Shown: one piece after another, positions 14,423-22,369 of the stretch
Layout: each line of letters starts with the position of its first letter
Position numbering within the stretch: the first letter of the stretch is position 1
Source: Candidatus Peregrinibacteria bacterium
GTDB taxonomy: Bacteria; Patescibacteriota; Gracilibacteria; UBA1369
DNA length: 24,909 nucleotides
Direction of reading: 5' to 3'
NCBI GenBank assembly: GCA_014728765.1
Contig: WJLA01000028.1
Coordinates: forward strand, 1 to 24,909
Notes under the pieces: generated by a model
Databases searched by the model: none
Seen by the model: the letters and a program-made list of their open reading frames with translations, nothing else
Told to the model about the DNA's origin: nothing
Program-made: the position numbers and the translations under genes

Positions 14423-14436
14423 GAATTGTACAGTTC
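14423..14436. promoter_or_regulatory. 14-bp imperfect palindrome upstream of recA, candidate operator
   Basis: GAATTGTACAGTTC is symmetric about the TGTACA core with one mismatched pair, 67 bp before the recA ATG. It recalls the GAAC...GTTC half-sites of LexA-type SOS boxes, but the half-site spacing is 6 rather than the Gram-positive 4. No lexA gene is in the window. Function is inferred from position and symmetry only. Confidence 0.35.
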
Positions 14437-14442
14437 AGAGAC

Positions 14443-14471
14443 TTGACGGTGAGCAAAAACTCACCTAAGCT
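14443..14471 (+). promoter_or_regulatory. Candidate recA promoter with a dyad between the boxes
   Basis: TTGACG (14443-14448) is followed after 17 bp by TAAGCT (14466-14471), a weak -10. The spacer contains the inverted repeat GGTGAG/CTCACC (14448-14453 with 14460-14465, loop CAAAAA), which could be a repressor site or an RNA hairpin. The weak -10 keeps confidence low. Confidence 0.35.
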
Positions 14472-14503
14472 TGGATAGAAAATTAAAACTTAACAAAAAA
14501 ACT

Positions 14504-15571
14504 ATGAAAGGTAGCGCAGAAAACACTAAAACAATTAATACTGAAAAACAAAAAGCGGTTGAATTGGCCTTGGCACAAATTGAAAGAACTTATGGGAAAG
14601 GTGCCATCATGAAAATGGGAGAGCATCAAAATATGCAAGTCGCCACCTTTTCAACGGGGTCACTTTCATTGGACTTGGCTCTTGGAGGTGGTGTTCCCAA
14701 AGGAAGAATTATTGAAGTATACGGGCCGGAGAGTTCAGGTAAAACCACTTTAACTCTGCATATGATTGCCGAAGCACAAAAAGCCGGAGGAATGGCGGCA
14801 TTTATTGATGCGGAACACGCCCTAGACCCTGAATATTCAAAAAAAATCGGTGTGGATTTAGATAACTTGGTTATTTCTCAGCCAGATAGTGGTGAGCAAG
14901 CTTTGGAAATCGCCGAAACATTGGTCAGATCAAATGCGCTCGACTTAATTGTGATAGATTCTGTTGCCGCCTTGACTCCACGCGCAGAAATAGATGGAGA
15001 AATGGGAGATTCTCACATGGGATTGCAAGCCAGATTAATGAGTCAGGCACTTCGAAAATTAACCGCTGCAATCAGCAAATCAAAAGCAACAGTGGTTTTC
15101 ATTAATCAATTGAGAATGAAAATCGGAGTTATGTTCGGAAATCCGGAAACCACAACAGGTGGAAATGCTCTTAAATTTTATTCTTCTGTCAGAATGGAAA
15201 TAAGAAGTATTGGGAAAATAGAAGAAGGAACCGGAGAAGATAAAAATTATACAGGACACAGAGTTAAGGTTAAAGTTGTGAAAAACAAAGTAGCCCCACC
15301 ATTTAAAGTTGCGGAATTTGACATTTTGTACAACAAAGGAATTAGCAAAGTTGGTGACTTGTTAGATTTGTCTGTTAAATACGAAGTGGTTAGAAAAGCA
15401 GGAGCATTCTATAGTTATGGGGAAACCAAAATTGGACAAGGTAGAGAGAATTCTAAAAATTTCCTATCAATGCCTGACAATCAAAAAATATCCGCCAAGA
15501 TTGAAAAGGAGCTGATAGAAAAAATTCAATTGGCTAAAGAAAATGAAGCGCAATCACAAAATAAAAATTAA
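14504..15571 (+). CDS. recA: Recombinase A
   Basis: RecA polymerises on single-stranded DNA and drives homologous pairing and strand exchange; with DprA in this window it would process DNA taken up by competence. Using the ATG at 14504 gives 355 residues, normal for RecA; an in-frame TTG at 14471 adds 11 residues with no family counterpart. Visible motifs: the N-terminal helix EKQKAVELALAQIERTYGKG, Walker A GPESSGKT (74-81), the Walker B strand LDLIVIDSVAAL, the L1 segment around EMGDSHMGLQARLMSQALRK, and the L2 region FINQLRMKIGVMFGNPETTTGG. The C-terminus is short and Lys/Glu-rich. recX starts 12 nt downstream, so they form an operon. Upstream lie a palindrome and a hairpin that may control expression. 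Confidence 0.98.
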   Translation: MKGSAENTKTINTEKQKAVELALAQIERTYGKGAIMKMGEHQNMQVATFSTGSLSLDLALGGGVPKGRIIEVYGPESSGKTTLTLHMIAEAQKAGGMAAFIDAEHALDPEYSKKIGVDLDNLVISQPDSGEQALEIAETLVRSNALDLIVIDSVAALTPRAEIDGEMGDSHMGLQARLMSQALRKLTAAISKSKATVVFINQLRMKIGVMFGNPETTTGGNALKFYSSVRMEIRSIGKIEEGTGEDKNYTGHRVKVKVVKNKVAPPFKVAEFDILYNKGISKVGDLLDLSVKYEVVRKAGAFYSYGETKIGQGRENSKNFLSMPDNQKISAKIEKELIEKIQLAKENEAQSQNKN

Positions 15572-15583
15572 TATTTATTAACC

Positions 15584-16069
15584 TTGAATAAAAAACAAAA
15601 GCGTCTACAGCTGTATTCTTATGATTTACTGGCTAAAAAAAGATATACGGTTCAGGAAATGAGAAAGAAACTGCATCAAAAGAATCAGTTAAATCAGGAT
15701 ACATGCGATGAACATGAAATTGAAGAAATCATCGAGAGACTGGCCTTCATGAATCTTCTCAATGATCAAGAGTATGCCGAAAGTTTTATTGATGCACAAC
15801 TCAAGAGAGCACCACAAGGAAAAAGAAAGCTATATCAAAGATTAAAAAACAAGGGAATATCGGAAGATATAATCACAAAAAAGCTAACTTTGGCAAGCAT
15901 TGATGAATATGAATTGGCTGAACAAATTGTAGAAAAGAAAGTAATACTGTTAGAGCGTAGATTCGATAATTCTGAACAAATTAAAGAAAGAATATTCAGA
16001 TTTTTAATAAATAGAGGGTTCTCAATGGAAACGGTTTACAAAGTGATTTCGCAAAAACTTTACAAATAA
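15584..16069 (+). CDS. recX: RecX regulatory protein
   Basis: A 161-residue, highly charged helical protein that in other bacteria binds RecA filaments and limits their activity. It begins at a TTG 12 nt after recA; no ATG is available near the expected N-terminus, and AYDLLAKKRYTV-like RecX repeats begin soon after (YSYDLLAKKRYTVQEMRKKL, from residue 11). The second repeat is seen in IERLAFMNLLNDQEYAESFI and the third near KQRLKNKGISED-type sequence (LYQRLKNKGISEDIITKKL). Length and repeat order fit RecX. Position directly behind recA is the classic arrangement and supports both the name and the rare start codon. No SD. Confidence 0.88.
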   Translation: MNKKQKRLQLYSYDLLAKKRYTVQEMRKKLHQKNQLNQDTCDEHEIEEIIERLAFMNLLNDQEYAESFIDAQLKRAPQGKRKLYQRLKNKGISEDIITKKLTLASIDEYELAEQIVEKKVILLERRFDNSEQIKERIFRFLINRGFSMETVYKVISQKLYK

Positions 16070-16082
16070 ACTTAATTAGTGT

Positions 16083-16121
16083 AGATTCAGACTGAATCTG
16101 GATCTTAGTACGCTAGGATCC
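16083..16121 (+). other. Two adjacent hairpins between recX and nusA
   Basis: AGATTCAG-A-CTGAATCT (16083-16099) is a near-perfect dyad. It is followed at once by GGATCTTAG (16100-16108), a TACG loop and CTAGGATCC (16113-16121), a 9-bp stem with one T-G pair. No T-tract follows directly (TAGTTTT after 2 nt), so termination of recA-recX would be weak. They may instead be leader structures of nusA. Confidence 0.5.
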
Positions 16122-16174
16122 GTAGTTTTACTGTACAAAAAAATATTATTTCTTATTAAAATAACTTTAAACAC

Positions 16175-17419
16175 ATGCAGTCACAATTTATAGCCGCGAT
16201 TAACCAGCTTTGTGATGAAAAAAATATTCCCAAAGAGCAGGTGATGGAAACTATCAAAGCGGCACTTCGTGCGGCTTACAGAAAAGATTATGGAAACAAA
16301 GATCAGAACATTGAAGTGGAAATGGATGATGAAAGCGGACTTGCCACTGTCTATTTGGTTAAAGAAATTGTGAAAAAAGTGGAGGATCCGGAAATACAAA
16401 TTTCTCTAAAAGAAGCTTCAAGATATCAAAACGACGCTAAAGAAGGAGGAGAAGTCAAAATTGATGTTACTCCTATGGAATATGGAAGAATTGCAGCACA
16501 ATCAGCAAAACAAGTAATCATACAAAAAATTCAAGAAGCCGAAAGAGAAGTTATGTATGAAACCTTTAAAGATCGAGAGAATGAATTGATTAATGCCTTG
16601 GTACAAAGAGTTGAAGGAAAATTGGTTCATGTCAATCTGGACAACAAGTTGACTACGATACTGCCTCAAGATCAACAAATTCCAAGAGAAAGATATTATG
16701 CCGGACAAAGAATCAAGCTATATCTTGATAAAGTGATCAGAACAAGTAAAGGACCTCAGCTTTTGATTTCTAGAGGTCATGAAAATTTGGTAAAAAAACT
16801 GATGGAGTTGGAAATTCCCGAAATTAAAAGTGAATTGGTGGAGATCAAGTCAATAGCCAGAGAACCTGGAATCAGATCGAAAATTGCTGTAACATCAAGT
16901 GACCCTAAAATTGATCCGATCGGATCGTGTGTCGGACAAAAAGGAGTTCGTGTTCAGAACGTAATGGATGAACTAAATGGTGAAAGAATTGATGTCATTC
17001 AATGGTCTGAAGACATGGAAGAATACATTAAGGCTGCTTTGGCACCCGCAAAAGTCGCCGCTATCGAGTTCAATGAGGATGAAACAAGAGCTACAGTTTA
17101 TGTTAATCCGGATCAAAGACCATTAGCTATAGGAAAAAGCGGCCAAAATGTAAGATTAGCTTCTAAATTGATTGGATTGGAGCTTGACGTTTTGGATATC
17201 AGTGACATGAAGGGGGCTCAAAAAGATGAAGAGAAACCGGTTATTGAAGACATAAGTGAGACCGGTCTTGATAAGACAGTCTTAGAAAAACTCGAAAAAG
17301 CCAACCTCACCAAAATTGCCCAATTGAAAGGTTTGGCTGTAGGCGATTTGGTAGATTTGGAAGGCATAACTGAAGAAGAGGCTGAAGAAATTGCACAAGC
17401 TGTCAAAGCAGCAGCGTAA
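16175..17419 (+). CDS. nusA: Transcription termination/antitermination factor NusA
   Basis: A 414-residue protein that binds RNA polymerase and nascent RNA and controls pausing, termination and antitermination. Domain order: N-terminal RNAP-binding domain (1-130; ETIKAALRAAYRKDYG at the start, EYGRIAAQSAKQVIIQKIQEAE near its end), an S1 domain (about 135-200), and KH1 with the GSCVGQKGVRVQNVMDEL motif (near 249). KH2 has PLAIGKSGQNVRLASKL (near 317). A C-terminal helix-hairpin-helix-like segment (about 364-414: TGLDKTVLEKLEKANLTKI, GITEEEAEEI) resembles one of the acidic repeats of E. coli NusA, which many short NusA proteins lack. Starts at ATG without SD. A clear terminator at 17443-17467 follows. 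The usual rimP and infB neighbours are absent. Confidence 0.96.
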   Translation: MQSQFIAAINQLCDEKNIPKEQVMETIKAALRAAYRKDYGNKDQNIEVEMDDESGLATVYLVKEIVKKVEDPEIQISLKEASRYQNDAKEGGEVKIDVTPMEYGRIAAQSAKQVIIQKIQEAEREVMYETFKDRENELINALVQRVEGKLVHVNLDNKLTTILPQDQQIPRERYYAGQRIKLYLDKVIRTSKGPQLLISRGHENLVKKLMELEIPEIKSELVEIKSIAREPGIRSKIAVTSSDPKIDPIGSCVGQKGVRVQNVMDELNGERIDVIQWSEDMEEYIKAALAPAKVAAIEFNEDETRATVYVNPDQRPLAIGKSGQNVRLASKLIGLELDVLDISDMKGAQKDEEKPVIEDISETGLDKTVLEKLEKANLTKIAQLKGLAVGDLVDLEGITEEEAEEIAQAVKAAA

Positions 17420-17442
17420 TAAAACTAAAATTGCAAAAAAAT

Positions 17443-17467
17443 AGCGTCATAAATTTGACGCTTTTTT
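17443..17467 (+). terminator. Rho-independent terminator of nusA
   Basis: AGCGTCA/TGACGCT (17443-17449 with 17456-17462), six-base loop, followed by a T-tract to 17467. Located 24 nt after the nusA stop. Confidence 0.8.
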
Positions 17468-17500
17468 AATATTCGAATACTGGAAAAAAAACAGAAAAAA

Positions 17501-17509
17501 TGCTACAAT
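17501..17509 (+). promoter_or_regulatory. Extended -10 promoter for the PilB/GspE-type gene
   Basis: TGCTACAAT contains TACAAT (17504-17509) with an upstream TG one base away. It is 25 nt before the GTG start at 17535. No good -35 box is seen. Confidence 0.5.
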
Positions 17510-17534
17510 TAAGAGATTAACCTTAAACATTTCA

Positions 17535-19322
17535 GTGGCAGACCAAATAGATTACAAAAATCCCGGAAATCAATCAGCTGATAATGGAAATTCTCAGCAA
17601 GTTGGGAGTGACTCTGGATCAATTCAACAAACTCAAAACAATCAAACTCCAGCTACAACACCTCCACCTGCTACAATGCCTCAAAAAGAGGACTTATCAA
17701 ACAATTTGCAAAAAATTCAAAGAGAGCAAAAGGAGAAAGCTACCATGGAAAAAGCTCAGAAAATGAATATGAATTATGTTGATATTGCATCAACACCAAT
17801 TAATCCGGATTTACTGAAGCTAATACCACCTGAAATAGCCAAAAAGAATTTAATCATCCCCTTTTACAAGCTTGGCAAGAAGATCCGAGTCACAGTAGCC
17901 CACCCGACTGATCCTGAAACCAGAAATGTCATTAAAGGACTCAAAGATGCCGGTTTTCTTATCAATATTAATTTATCTTCTGATGAAGGGATTTTGGAAG
18001 CACTTAAGCTCTATGAATCAGATCAATATGTAGTAAAAAAAGAAATTGATACCAAAGTCGATGAGGAAAACTTAAAAACCTATGAAAAAGAGCTTGAAGC
18101 TTTGAACCAAATGGGAGAAAAGCTCAAAAATGTTAATTCGGAAGAGGCTGTGTATATGATTTGCGTTGGGGCATTAAAAGCAGGTTCATCTGATATTCAC
18201 CTTGAAGCTGAAGAGACTTTTGTGCGATGCAGATATCGTATTGATGGTGTTTTGCATGAAGTTTTCAGAATAGATAAGGCAACCTTTGAACACATTTCAA
18301 GTCAGCTTAAATATCAATCGAAATTAAAAGTAAACATAGACGATATTCCCCAAGACGGTAGGTTTTTCTTTAAAGTAAATGAAAGGAAAGTGGATGTTCG
18401 TGTCTCTACTCTACCAACGGAATATGGAGAAAGTTTTGTATTAAGACTTTTGGATAGCGGAAGGCACTTGGTGACTTTTGAAGAACTCGGCTATTCGGGT
18501 CAATATTTAAGAAAAATCAAAAATTTGGGAGATTTGTCACATGGGATGATTTTGATGACAGGTCCAACAGGATCAGGTAAAACCACTTCTCTTTACACTA
18601 TCCTTTCACAATTCAATAAACCCGGCTCAAAAGTCATTACACTTGAAGATCCGATTGAATATCACCTTGAAGGTATAGCACAAAGCCAAATCAATGAAAA
18701 AGGCGGCTATACATTCTCCAGTGGTCTCAGATCCATTTTAAGACAAGATCCGGAAGTCATAATGATAGGGGAAATCCGAGATAAGGCAACCGCCGAAACT
18801 GCTGCACAAGCAGCTTTGACAGGTCACGTGCTACTTTCAACACTTCACACAAACAGTGCAATTGAATCAATACCCAGACTGATCAATATAGGCCTACCAC
18901 CTTTTATGATTGCCCCTTCACTTCACACTATCATAGCTCAAAGATTGGTTAGAAAAATTTGTCCTCACTGCAGCAAACAACAACCTGTTTCAGAATCAGA
19001 AAAAAATGAGCTGGAACAAGTTATTAAAGCCATAAAATCAGTCAGACCATCAATGGAATTAACTATTCCTCCTACACTGCCAGAGGCTGATGGTTGCGAC
19101 GAATGTTCACACTCCGGTTATAAAGGCAGAGTATGTATAGTTGAAATGCTTGAAGTTGATTTTGAAATGAAGGACTTAATCCTTAACAAAGCCAGCACAA
19201 CCAAGATGATTGAATCCGCCAGACGCAAAGGCATGATTACAATGCGAGAAGATGGAATAATTAAAGTTTTAGAAGGTGTCACAACACTCGAAGAAGTGCA
19301 TCGTGTTACTGCAATCAAATAA
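17535..19322 (+). CDS. pilB: Type IV pilus/type II secretion assembly ATPase (PilB/GspE)
   Basis: A 595-residue cytoplasmic hexameric ATPase that powers pilus or pseudopilus assembly. It starts at GTG; residues 1-60 are Gln/Asn/Pro-rich and disordered. A MshEN/T2SSE N-terminal domain occupies about 80-165. The core has an N2 domain (GSSDIHLEAEETFVRCRYRI, 217-236), Walker A GPTGSGKT (343-350), the Asp box (VITLEDPIEY), Walker B with DPEVIMIGEIRD (405-416) and the His box LLSTLHTN (433-440). Two CxxC pairs (476-479, 521-524) form the zinc site typical of PilB/GspE, which separates it from the retraction ATPase PilT. No pilin, PilC or PilM genes are adjacent. With dprA convergent behind it, a role in DNA uptake is plausible. 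Its stop overlaps dprA's by 8 bp. Confidence 0.93.
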   Translation: MADQIDYKNPGNQSADNGNSQQVGSDSGSIQQTQNNQTPATTPPPATMPQKEDLSNNLQKIQREQKEKATMEKAQKMNMNYVDIASTPINPDLLKLIPPEIAKKNLIIPFYKLGKKIRVTVAHPTDPETRNVIKGLKDAGFLININLSSDEGILEALKLYESDQYVVKKEIDTKVDEENLKTYEKELEALNQMGEKLKNVNSEEAVYMICVGALKAGSSDIHLEAEETFVRCRYRIDGVLHEVFRIDKATFEHISSQLKYQSKLKVNIDDIPQDGRFFFKVNERKVDVRVSTLPTEYGESFVLRLLDSGRHLVTFEELGYSGQYLRKIKNLGDLSHGMILMTGPTGSGKTTSLYTILSQFNKPGSKVITLEDPIEYHLEGIAQSQINEKGGYTFSSGLRSILRQDPEVIMIGEIRDKATAETAAQAALTGHVLLSTLHTNSAIESIPRLINIGLPPFMIAPSLHTIIAQRLVRKICPHCSKQQPVSESEKNELEQVIKAIKSVRPSMELTIPPTLPEADGCDECSHSGYKGRVCIVEMLEVDFEMKDLILNKASTTKMIESARRKGMITMREDGIIKVLEGVTTLEEVHRVTAIK

Positions 19323-20301
19323 CTTTTTCATATTTAAATTGATTGTTTAATCTAATCAAACCCAGAGTTTCCAATGTGGGCAATTCATAAACAATATTTT
19401 GATCAAGTTTTTCCATTAATTCTTCAATGCTATGAGGATATTTTTCAATTTCTCTCATAATGCTTTGTTGATTTTGTTTCAATTCAAAAATTTTACCTTT
19501 TAGGCCGTAAAGCTCTAACAAGTCTTCACCTTGATCAATTAAGCCGGCCCCTACTTTGATCAAGCTATTGCAACCCTTGCTTTGAATCTTTCCGGGATTT
19601 CCCGGAACAGCCCAGACCTCGCGATTTTGTTCCAAGGCGTAATGAGCGGTCATCAAAGCCCCGGACTTTTCTGAAGCTTCAATTACCAGTGTAGCTTTGC
19701 ATAGTCCTGAAATTATCCTGTTTCTTTCCAGAAAATGGTGTTTTCGACAATCTTTTTCGGGAGGATATTCTGAAATCAATGCTCCTCCATTAGCTAAAAT
19801 TTGCTTTGCCAAACCAATATGACTGCGTGGCGCAATGCTCATGAGACCCCCCGGTAATACTGCGATTGTTGATTTAATTGCTCCACGATGAGCTGCTGCA
19901 TCTACACCAAATGCAAGTCCACTAACAACTGTTCCACCTGCATCAGCAAAGCTTTTTGACCAATCATGAGCAAGCTCCAACCCATTCTCCGTTGCTTTTC
20001 TGGTGCCAACTATGGCCAACATTTTTTCAAGGCAAAGCAGACTACTCCCTTTTCTATAGAGCATCCATGGTGGGTATGGAATTTGCATTAGTAGCATAGG
20101 ATATTCTTTGCTACTCCGGTCTATCAAAAAAATATCATTGTTCCATAACCACTCCATTTCTTTATCAAGATTTCTTTGATCTCCATATCTTTTCCAAGCT
20201 TGTTCAAAAGTTCCAAAAGCCTCAAGGAGATTGGAAAGCTTCCTATGATTCATCTCCGGCAAAAGCCAAAGTCCATGTATAAATTTTGCTTCATTTTGCA
20301 T
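19315..20301 (-). CDS. dprA: DNA processing protein DprA
   Basis: A 328-residue protein that binds incoming single-stranded DNA and loads RecA during natural transformation. An N-terminal helical (SAM-like) region (about 1-75) is followed by a Rossmann domain with AIVGTRKATENG (96-107), VVSGLAFGVDAAAHRGA (125-141), AVLPGGL, FLERNRIISGL (190-200) and EASEKSGALMTAHYALEQ (208-225). VWAVPGNPG (229-237) ends that domain. A C-terminal winged-helix-like domain (about 275-328, HSIEELMEKLDQNIVYELPT) is retained. Length is normal. It lies 42 bp behind ftsE on the same strand and could share its transcript. Together with the PilB-type ATPase and recA it argues that the cell is, or was, competent. Confidence 0.95.
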   Translation of the reverse strand: MQNEAKFIHGLWLLPEMNHRKLSNLLEAFGTFEQAWKRYGDQRNLDKEMEWLWNNDIFLIDRSSKEYPMLLMQIPYPPWMLYRKGSSLLCLEKMLAIVGTRKATENGLELAHDWSKSFADAGGTVVSGLAFGVDAAAHRGAIKSTIAVLPGGLMSIAPRSHIGLAKQILANGGALISEYPPEKDCRKHHFLERNRIISGLCKATLVIEASEKSGALMTAHYALEQNREVWAVPGNPGKIQSKGCNSLIKVGAGLIDQGEDLLELYGLKGKIFELKQNQQSIMREIEKYPHSIEELMEKLDQNIVYELPTLETLGLIRLNNQFKYEKVI

Positions 20302-20343
20302 GAAGCAAGTTTATTCGTACAAAATTAAAAAAAAATAAAAATA

Positions 20344-21021
20344 TTATTCGTATCTTCCTTCTCCCTTGTCGGAAACAATCTTGCCATCATCAATTTTTAT
20401 CACTCTTTTTTTCAAAAAATTAACCAAATCTTTGTTGTGAGTAGTTAGAATTACAGTTATACCGTCCTGATTTATTTTTTCCAACAATTTGATAATTTCC
20501 AAACCGGTGTCCGGGTCAAGATTCCCGGTAGGTTCATCTGCAATAATCAGACCCGGACCATGCACAAGTGCTCTTGCAATCGCACAACGTTGTTTTTCTC
20601 CACCGGAAATTTGATGTGGAAAACGTTTTCCAAAAGAAGCATTTAAACCCACTGTATGCAGTGCATCCAAAACCAGTTTTCTAATATCTTCCTCCCGATA
20701 TCCACAAACCTCCAACGCAAATGCAATGTTTTCAAATACCGTCTTTTGAGGCAATAACCTATAATCTTGAAAAACAACTCCGATGCGCCGACGGTAATAT
20801 TGCATCTCTTTTTGATTCATTCGATTTATCCGAAAACCATCCACAGAAATCACGCCGGAGCTGAGTTTTTCAGCACCAATTAAGGCATAAACAAGTGTTG
20901 ATTTTCCTGCTCCTGATGGCCCTATCACTGAAACAAATTCTCCGGGTTTGATATTCAAATCAATCTCATCCAAGACTTTTGTCGTGCCATATTTTTTAAC
21001 AGCTTTTTTAAATTCAATCAT
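20344..21021 (-). CDS. ftsE: Cell division ATP-binding protein FtsE
   Basis: A 225-residue ABC ATPase that, with the membrane protein FtsX, controls septal peptidoglycan hydrolases. Walker A GPSGAGKST (34-42), Q-loop in VVFQDYRLLPQKTVFENIAF (82-101, the stretch most characteristic of FtsE), signature ISGGEKQRCAIAR (138-150), Walker B LIIADEPTGNLD (158-169) and H-loop His195 are intact. The ATG at 21021 gives the standard MIEFKKA start; a TTG two codons earlier is less likely. ftsX is not next to it: dprA follows instead. A promoter overlapping the end of the lipoprotein gene ends 6 nt before the ATG, so the mRNA may be leaderless. If no FtsX exists elsewhere, it might partner another permease, e.g. 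MacB- or LolD-type. Confidence 0.88.
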   Translation of the reverse strand: MIEFKKAVKKYGTTKVLDEIDLNIKPGEFVSVIGPSGAGKSTLVYALIGAEKLSSGVISVDGFRINRMNQKEMQYYRRRIGVVFQDYRLLPQKTVFENIAFALEVCGYREEDIRKLVLDALHTVGLNASFGKRFPHQISGGEKQRCAIARALVHGPGLIIADEPTGNLDPDTGLEIIKLLEKINQDGITVILTTHNKDLVNFLKKRVIKIDDGKIVSDKGEGRYE

Positions 21022-21027
21022 ACACAA

Positions 21028-21056
21028 AATATAGCACTCTCTATTTCCAGTAACAA
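21028..21056 (-). promoter_or_regulatory. Probable leaderless promoter of ftsE
   Basis: On the minus strand TTGTTA (complement of 21051-21056), 17-bp spacer, TATATT (complement of 21028-21033), then TTGTGT and the ATG. Transcription starting 7 nt after the -10 box would begin at the ATG itself. The -35 box lies in the last codons of the upstream lipoprotein gene. Confidence 0.6.
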
Positions 21057-21316
21057 CGTGTATTACATTTTAAGATACATGGGCCTGGATCTTTTTCACC
21101 ATGTGCGGAACAAGATGATGCACATGTGTCCAATTGCCCACCCATTTCTTCACACCAGTTTTTCTCATTTATTGCACATTCACTCCATTCTTCATGCCAT
21201 CTTCCGCCTTTTTCTTCACAAGCTTTGGCAATTTTTTCGAAATCATGTTTTTGTTCTGTGCTACTGCTACAAGCTGTCAATAGCACCATACACAATGACA
21301 TAAGTATTATTTTCAT
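21041..21316 (-). CDS. Small cysteine-rich lipoprotein
   Basis: A 91-residue lipoprotein with signal MKIILMSLCMVLLTAC and lipidated Cys16. The mature part has eight more cysteines (33, 47, 55, 65, 69, 80, 84, 88), an even number that fits four disulfides or a metal site. Two similar halves can be seen: CEEKGGRW near 33-40 and CEEMGGQL near 55-62. The C-terminal part follows a C-x3-C-x10-C-x3-C-x3-C pattern. It should sit on the outer face of the membrane. The next gene on the strand is ftsE, which has its own promoter. Similar short Cys-rich lipoproteins are common in small-genome bacteria but none with a known role is recognised. Confidence 0.7.
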   Translation of the reverse strand: MKIILMSLCMVLLTACSSSTEQKHDFEKIAKACEEKGGRWHEEWSECAINEKNWCEEMGGQLDTCASSCSAHGEKDPGPCILKCNTRCYWK

Positions 21317-21372
21317 GGTTCTAGGTTAAGAAACATATCAATACACAATATAATAGAGCTAATCTCAAAATA

Positions 21373-22293
21373 TTACTTATGAAATTTTTTATGAATCTCC
21401 TTCAATCTATTATTGGTTAAATGAGTATAAATTTGCGTGGTAGTAATCGAAGAGTGGCCAAGCATTTCTTGCACAGATCTGATATCGGCTCCATTTTTCA
21501 AAAGTTCAGTTGCAAAACTATGTCTTAATTTATGCGGAGTGACAGGTTTAACCAGGCCCGCAAGTCTTCCATAATTTCTAATTAAATATTGAATCATTGT
21601 AGGTGTTAAGCGGCGAAGCTCATCTTCAGATTTGCTCGGATCCGCTTTTTTAACTCTTCCATGGCTGATAAATACCGGCTTAATTGAATCTTTTCTTGCC
21701 TTCAAATAATCAATCAACGATTTACAAGCATCTTCAGATAGAAAAACAATTCTATATTTTCTACCCTTTCCTTGCACTCTGAATTCTCTAGTTTCCAAAT
21801 TAATCTGATCAACATTCAAAGCAACCAATTCGCTTATTCTTAGACCTGTAGAATATAAAACTTTCATCAAAGCTTTATCTCTAAGTCCTCTTATTCCATC
21901 ATTGTCAATGGCAGCAAACAACTTTTCCAATTCATCCCTGTCCAAATATTCAACTGTTCTATCATCAACTTTTGACAATTCTATTTTTTCAGGAGCCAAA
22001 CTTTCGATATCATTTTTTACCAAATATTTTAAAAATGCCCTTAGCGCAATGATATGATAATTTTGAGTTTTTACTGTCAGAAGGGGAGAACCGTCATCGT
22101 CAGTTAAGCGATTCAAATAAACTCTGAACTTGTTAATCGTCTGCAAATCCAGCTTTGAAACATCAAAATCGGATCCGAGCCATTTTTCAAATCTCCCCAA
22201 GTAGTGTCGGTAATTTTCCAATGTTTTTTGAGACTGATTTTTGTTTACTTCCGAGTACTCCAAAAAATTTTGTATTGCAGTTTTTATTTTCAT
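21373..22293 (-). CDS. xerD: Xer-type tyrosine recombinase
   Basis: A 306-residue site-specific recombinase of the XerC/XerD family that resolves chromosome dimers at dif. The N-terminal SAM-like core-binding domain (about 1-95) has KTLENYRHYLGRFEKWL. The catalytic domain has Arg152 in TGLRISEL, Lys176 in the beta hairpin GKGRKYR, HKLRH (His254, Arg257), LGHSS (His280) and nucleophile Tyr289 in QIYTHL. All catalytic residues are intact. Length is normal for Xer and it stands outside any mobile element, so it is more likely housekeeping than an integrase. XerC versus XerD (or a single-recombinase XerH/XerS system) is not resolved; the symbol is provisional. No dif site was identified by eye. 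Confidence 0.88.
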   Translation of the reverse strand: MKIKTAIQNFLEYSEVNKNQSQKTLENYRHYLGRFEKWLGSDFDVSKLDLQTINKFRVYLNRLTDDDGSPLLTVKTQNYHIIALRAFLKYLVKNDIESLAPEKIELSKVDDRTVEYLDRDELEKLFAAIDNDGIRGLRDKALMKVLYSTGLRISELVALNVDQINLETREFRVQGKGRKYRIVFLSEDACKSLIDYLKARKDSIKPVFISHGRVKKADPSKSEDELRRLTPTMIQYLIRNYGRLAGLVKPVTPHKLRHSFATELLKNGADIRSVQEMLGHSSITTTQIYTHLTNNRLKEIHKKFHK

Positions 22294-22341
22294 GCTTGGA
22301 TTTTAACAAAAAAATAAAGTTTTCTCCACGCAAACTTAATG

Positions 22342-22347
22342 TATAAT
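22342..22347 (+). promoter_or_regulatory. -10 box for nrdR
   Basis: Consensus TATAAT 22 nt before the ATG at 22370. The -35 region (GTTTTC at 22319-22324) is poor. No SD in the roughly 15-nt leader. Confidence 0.5.
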
Positions 22348-22369
22348 AACCGCAAACTAATCAAAATAT

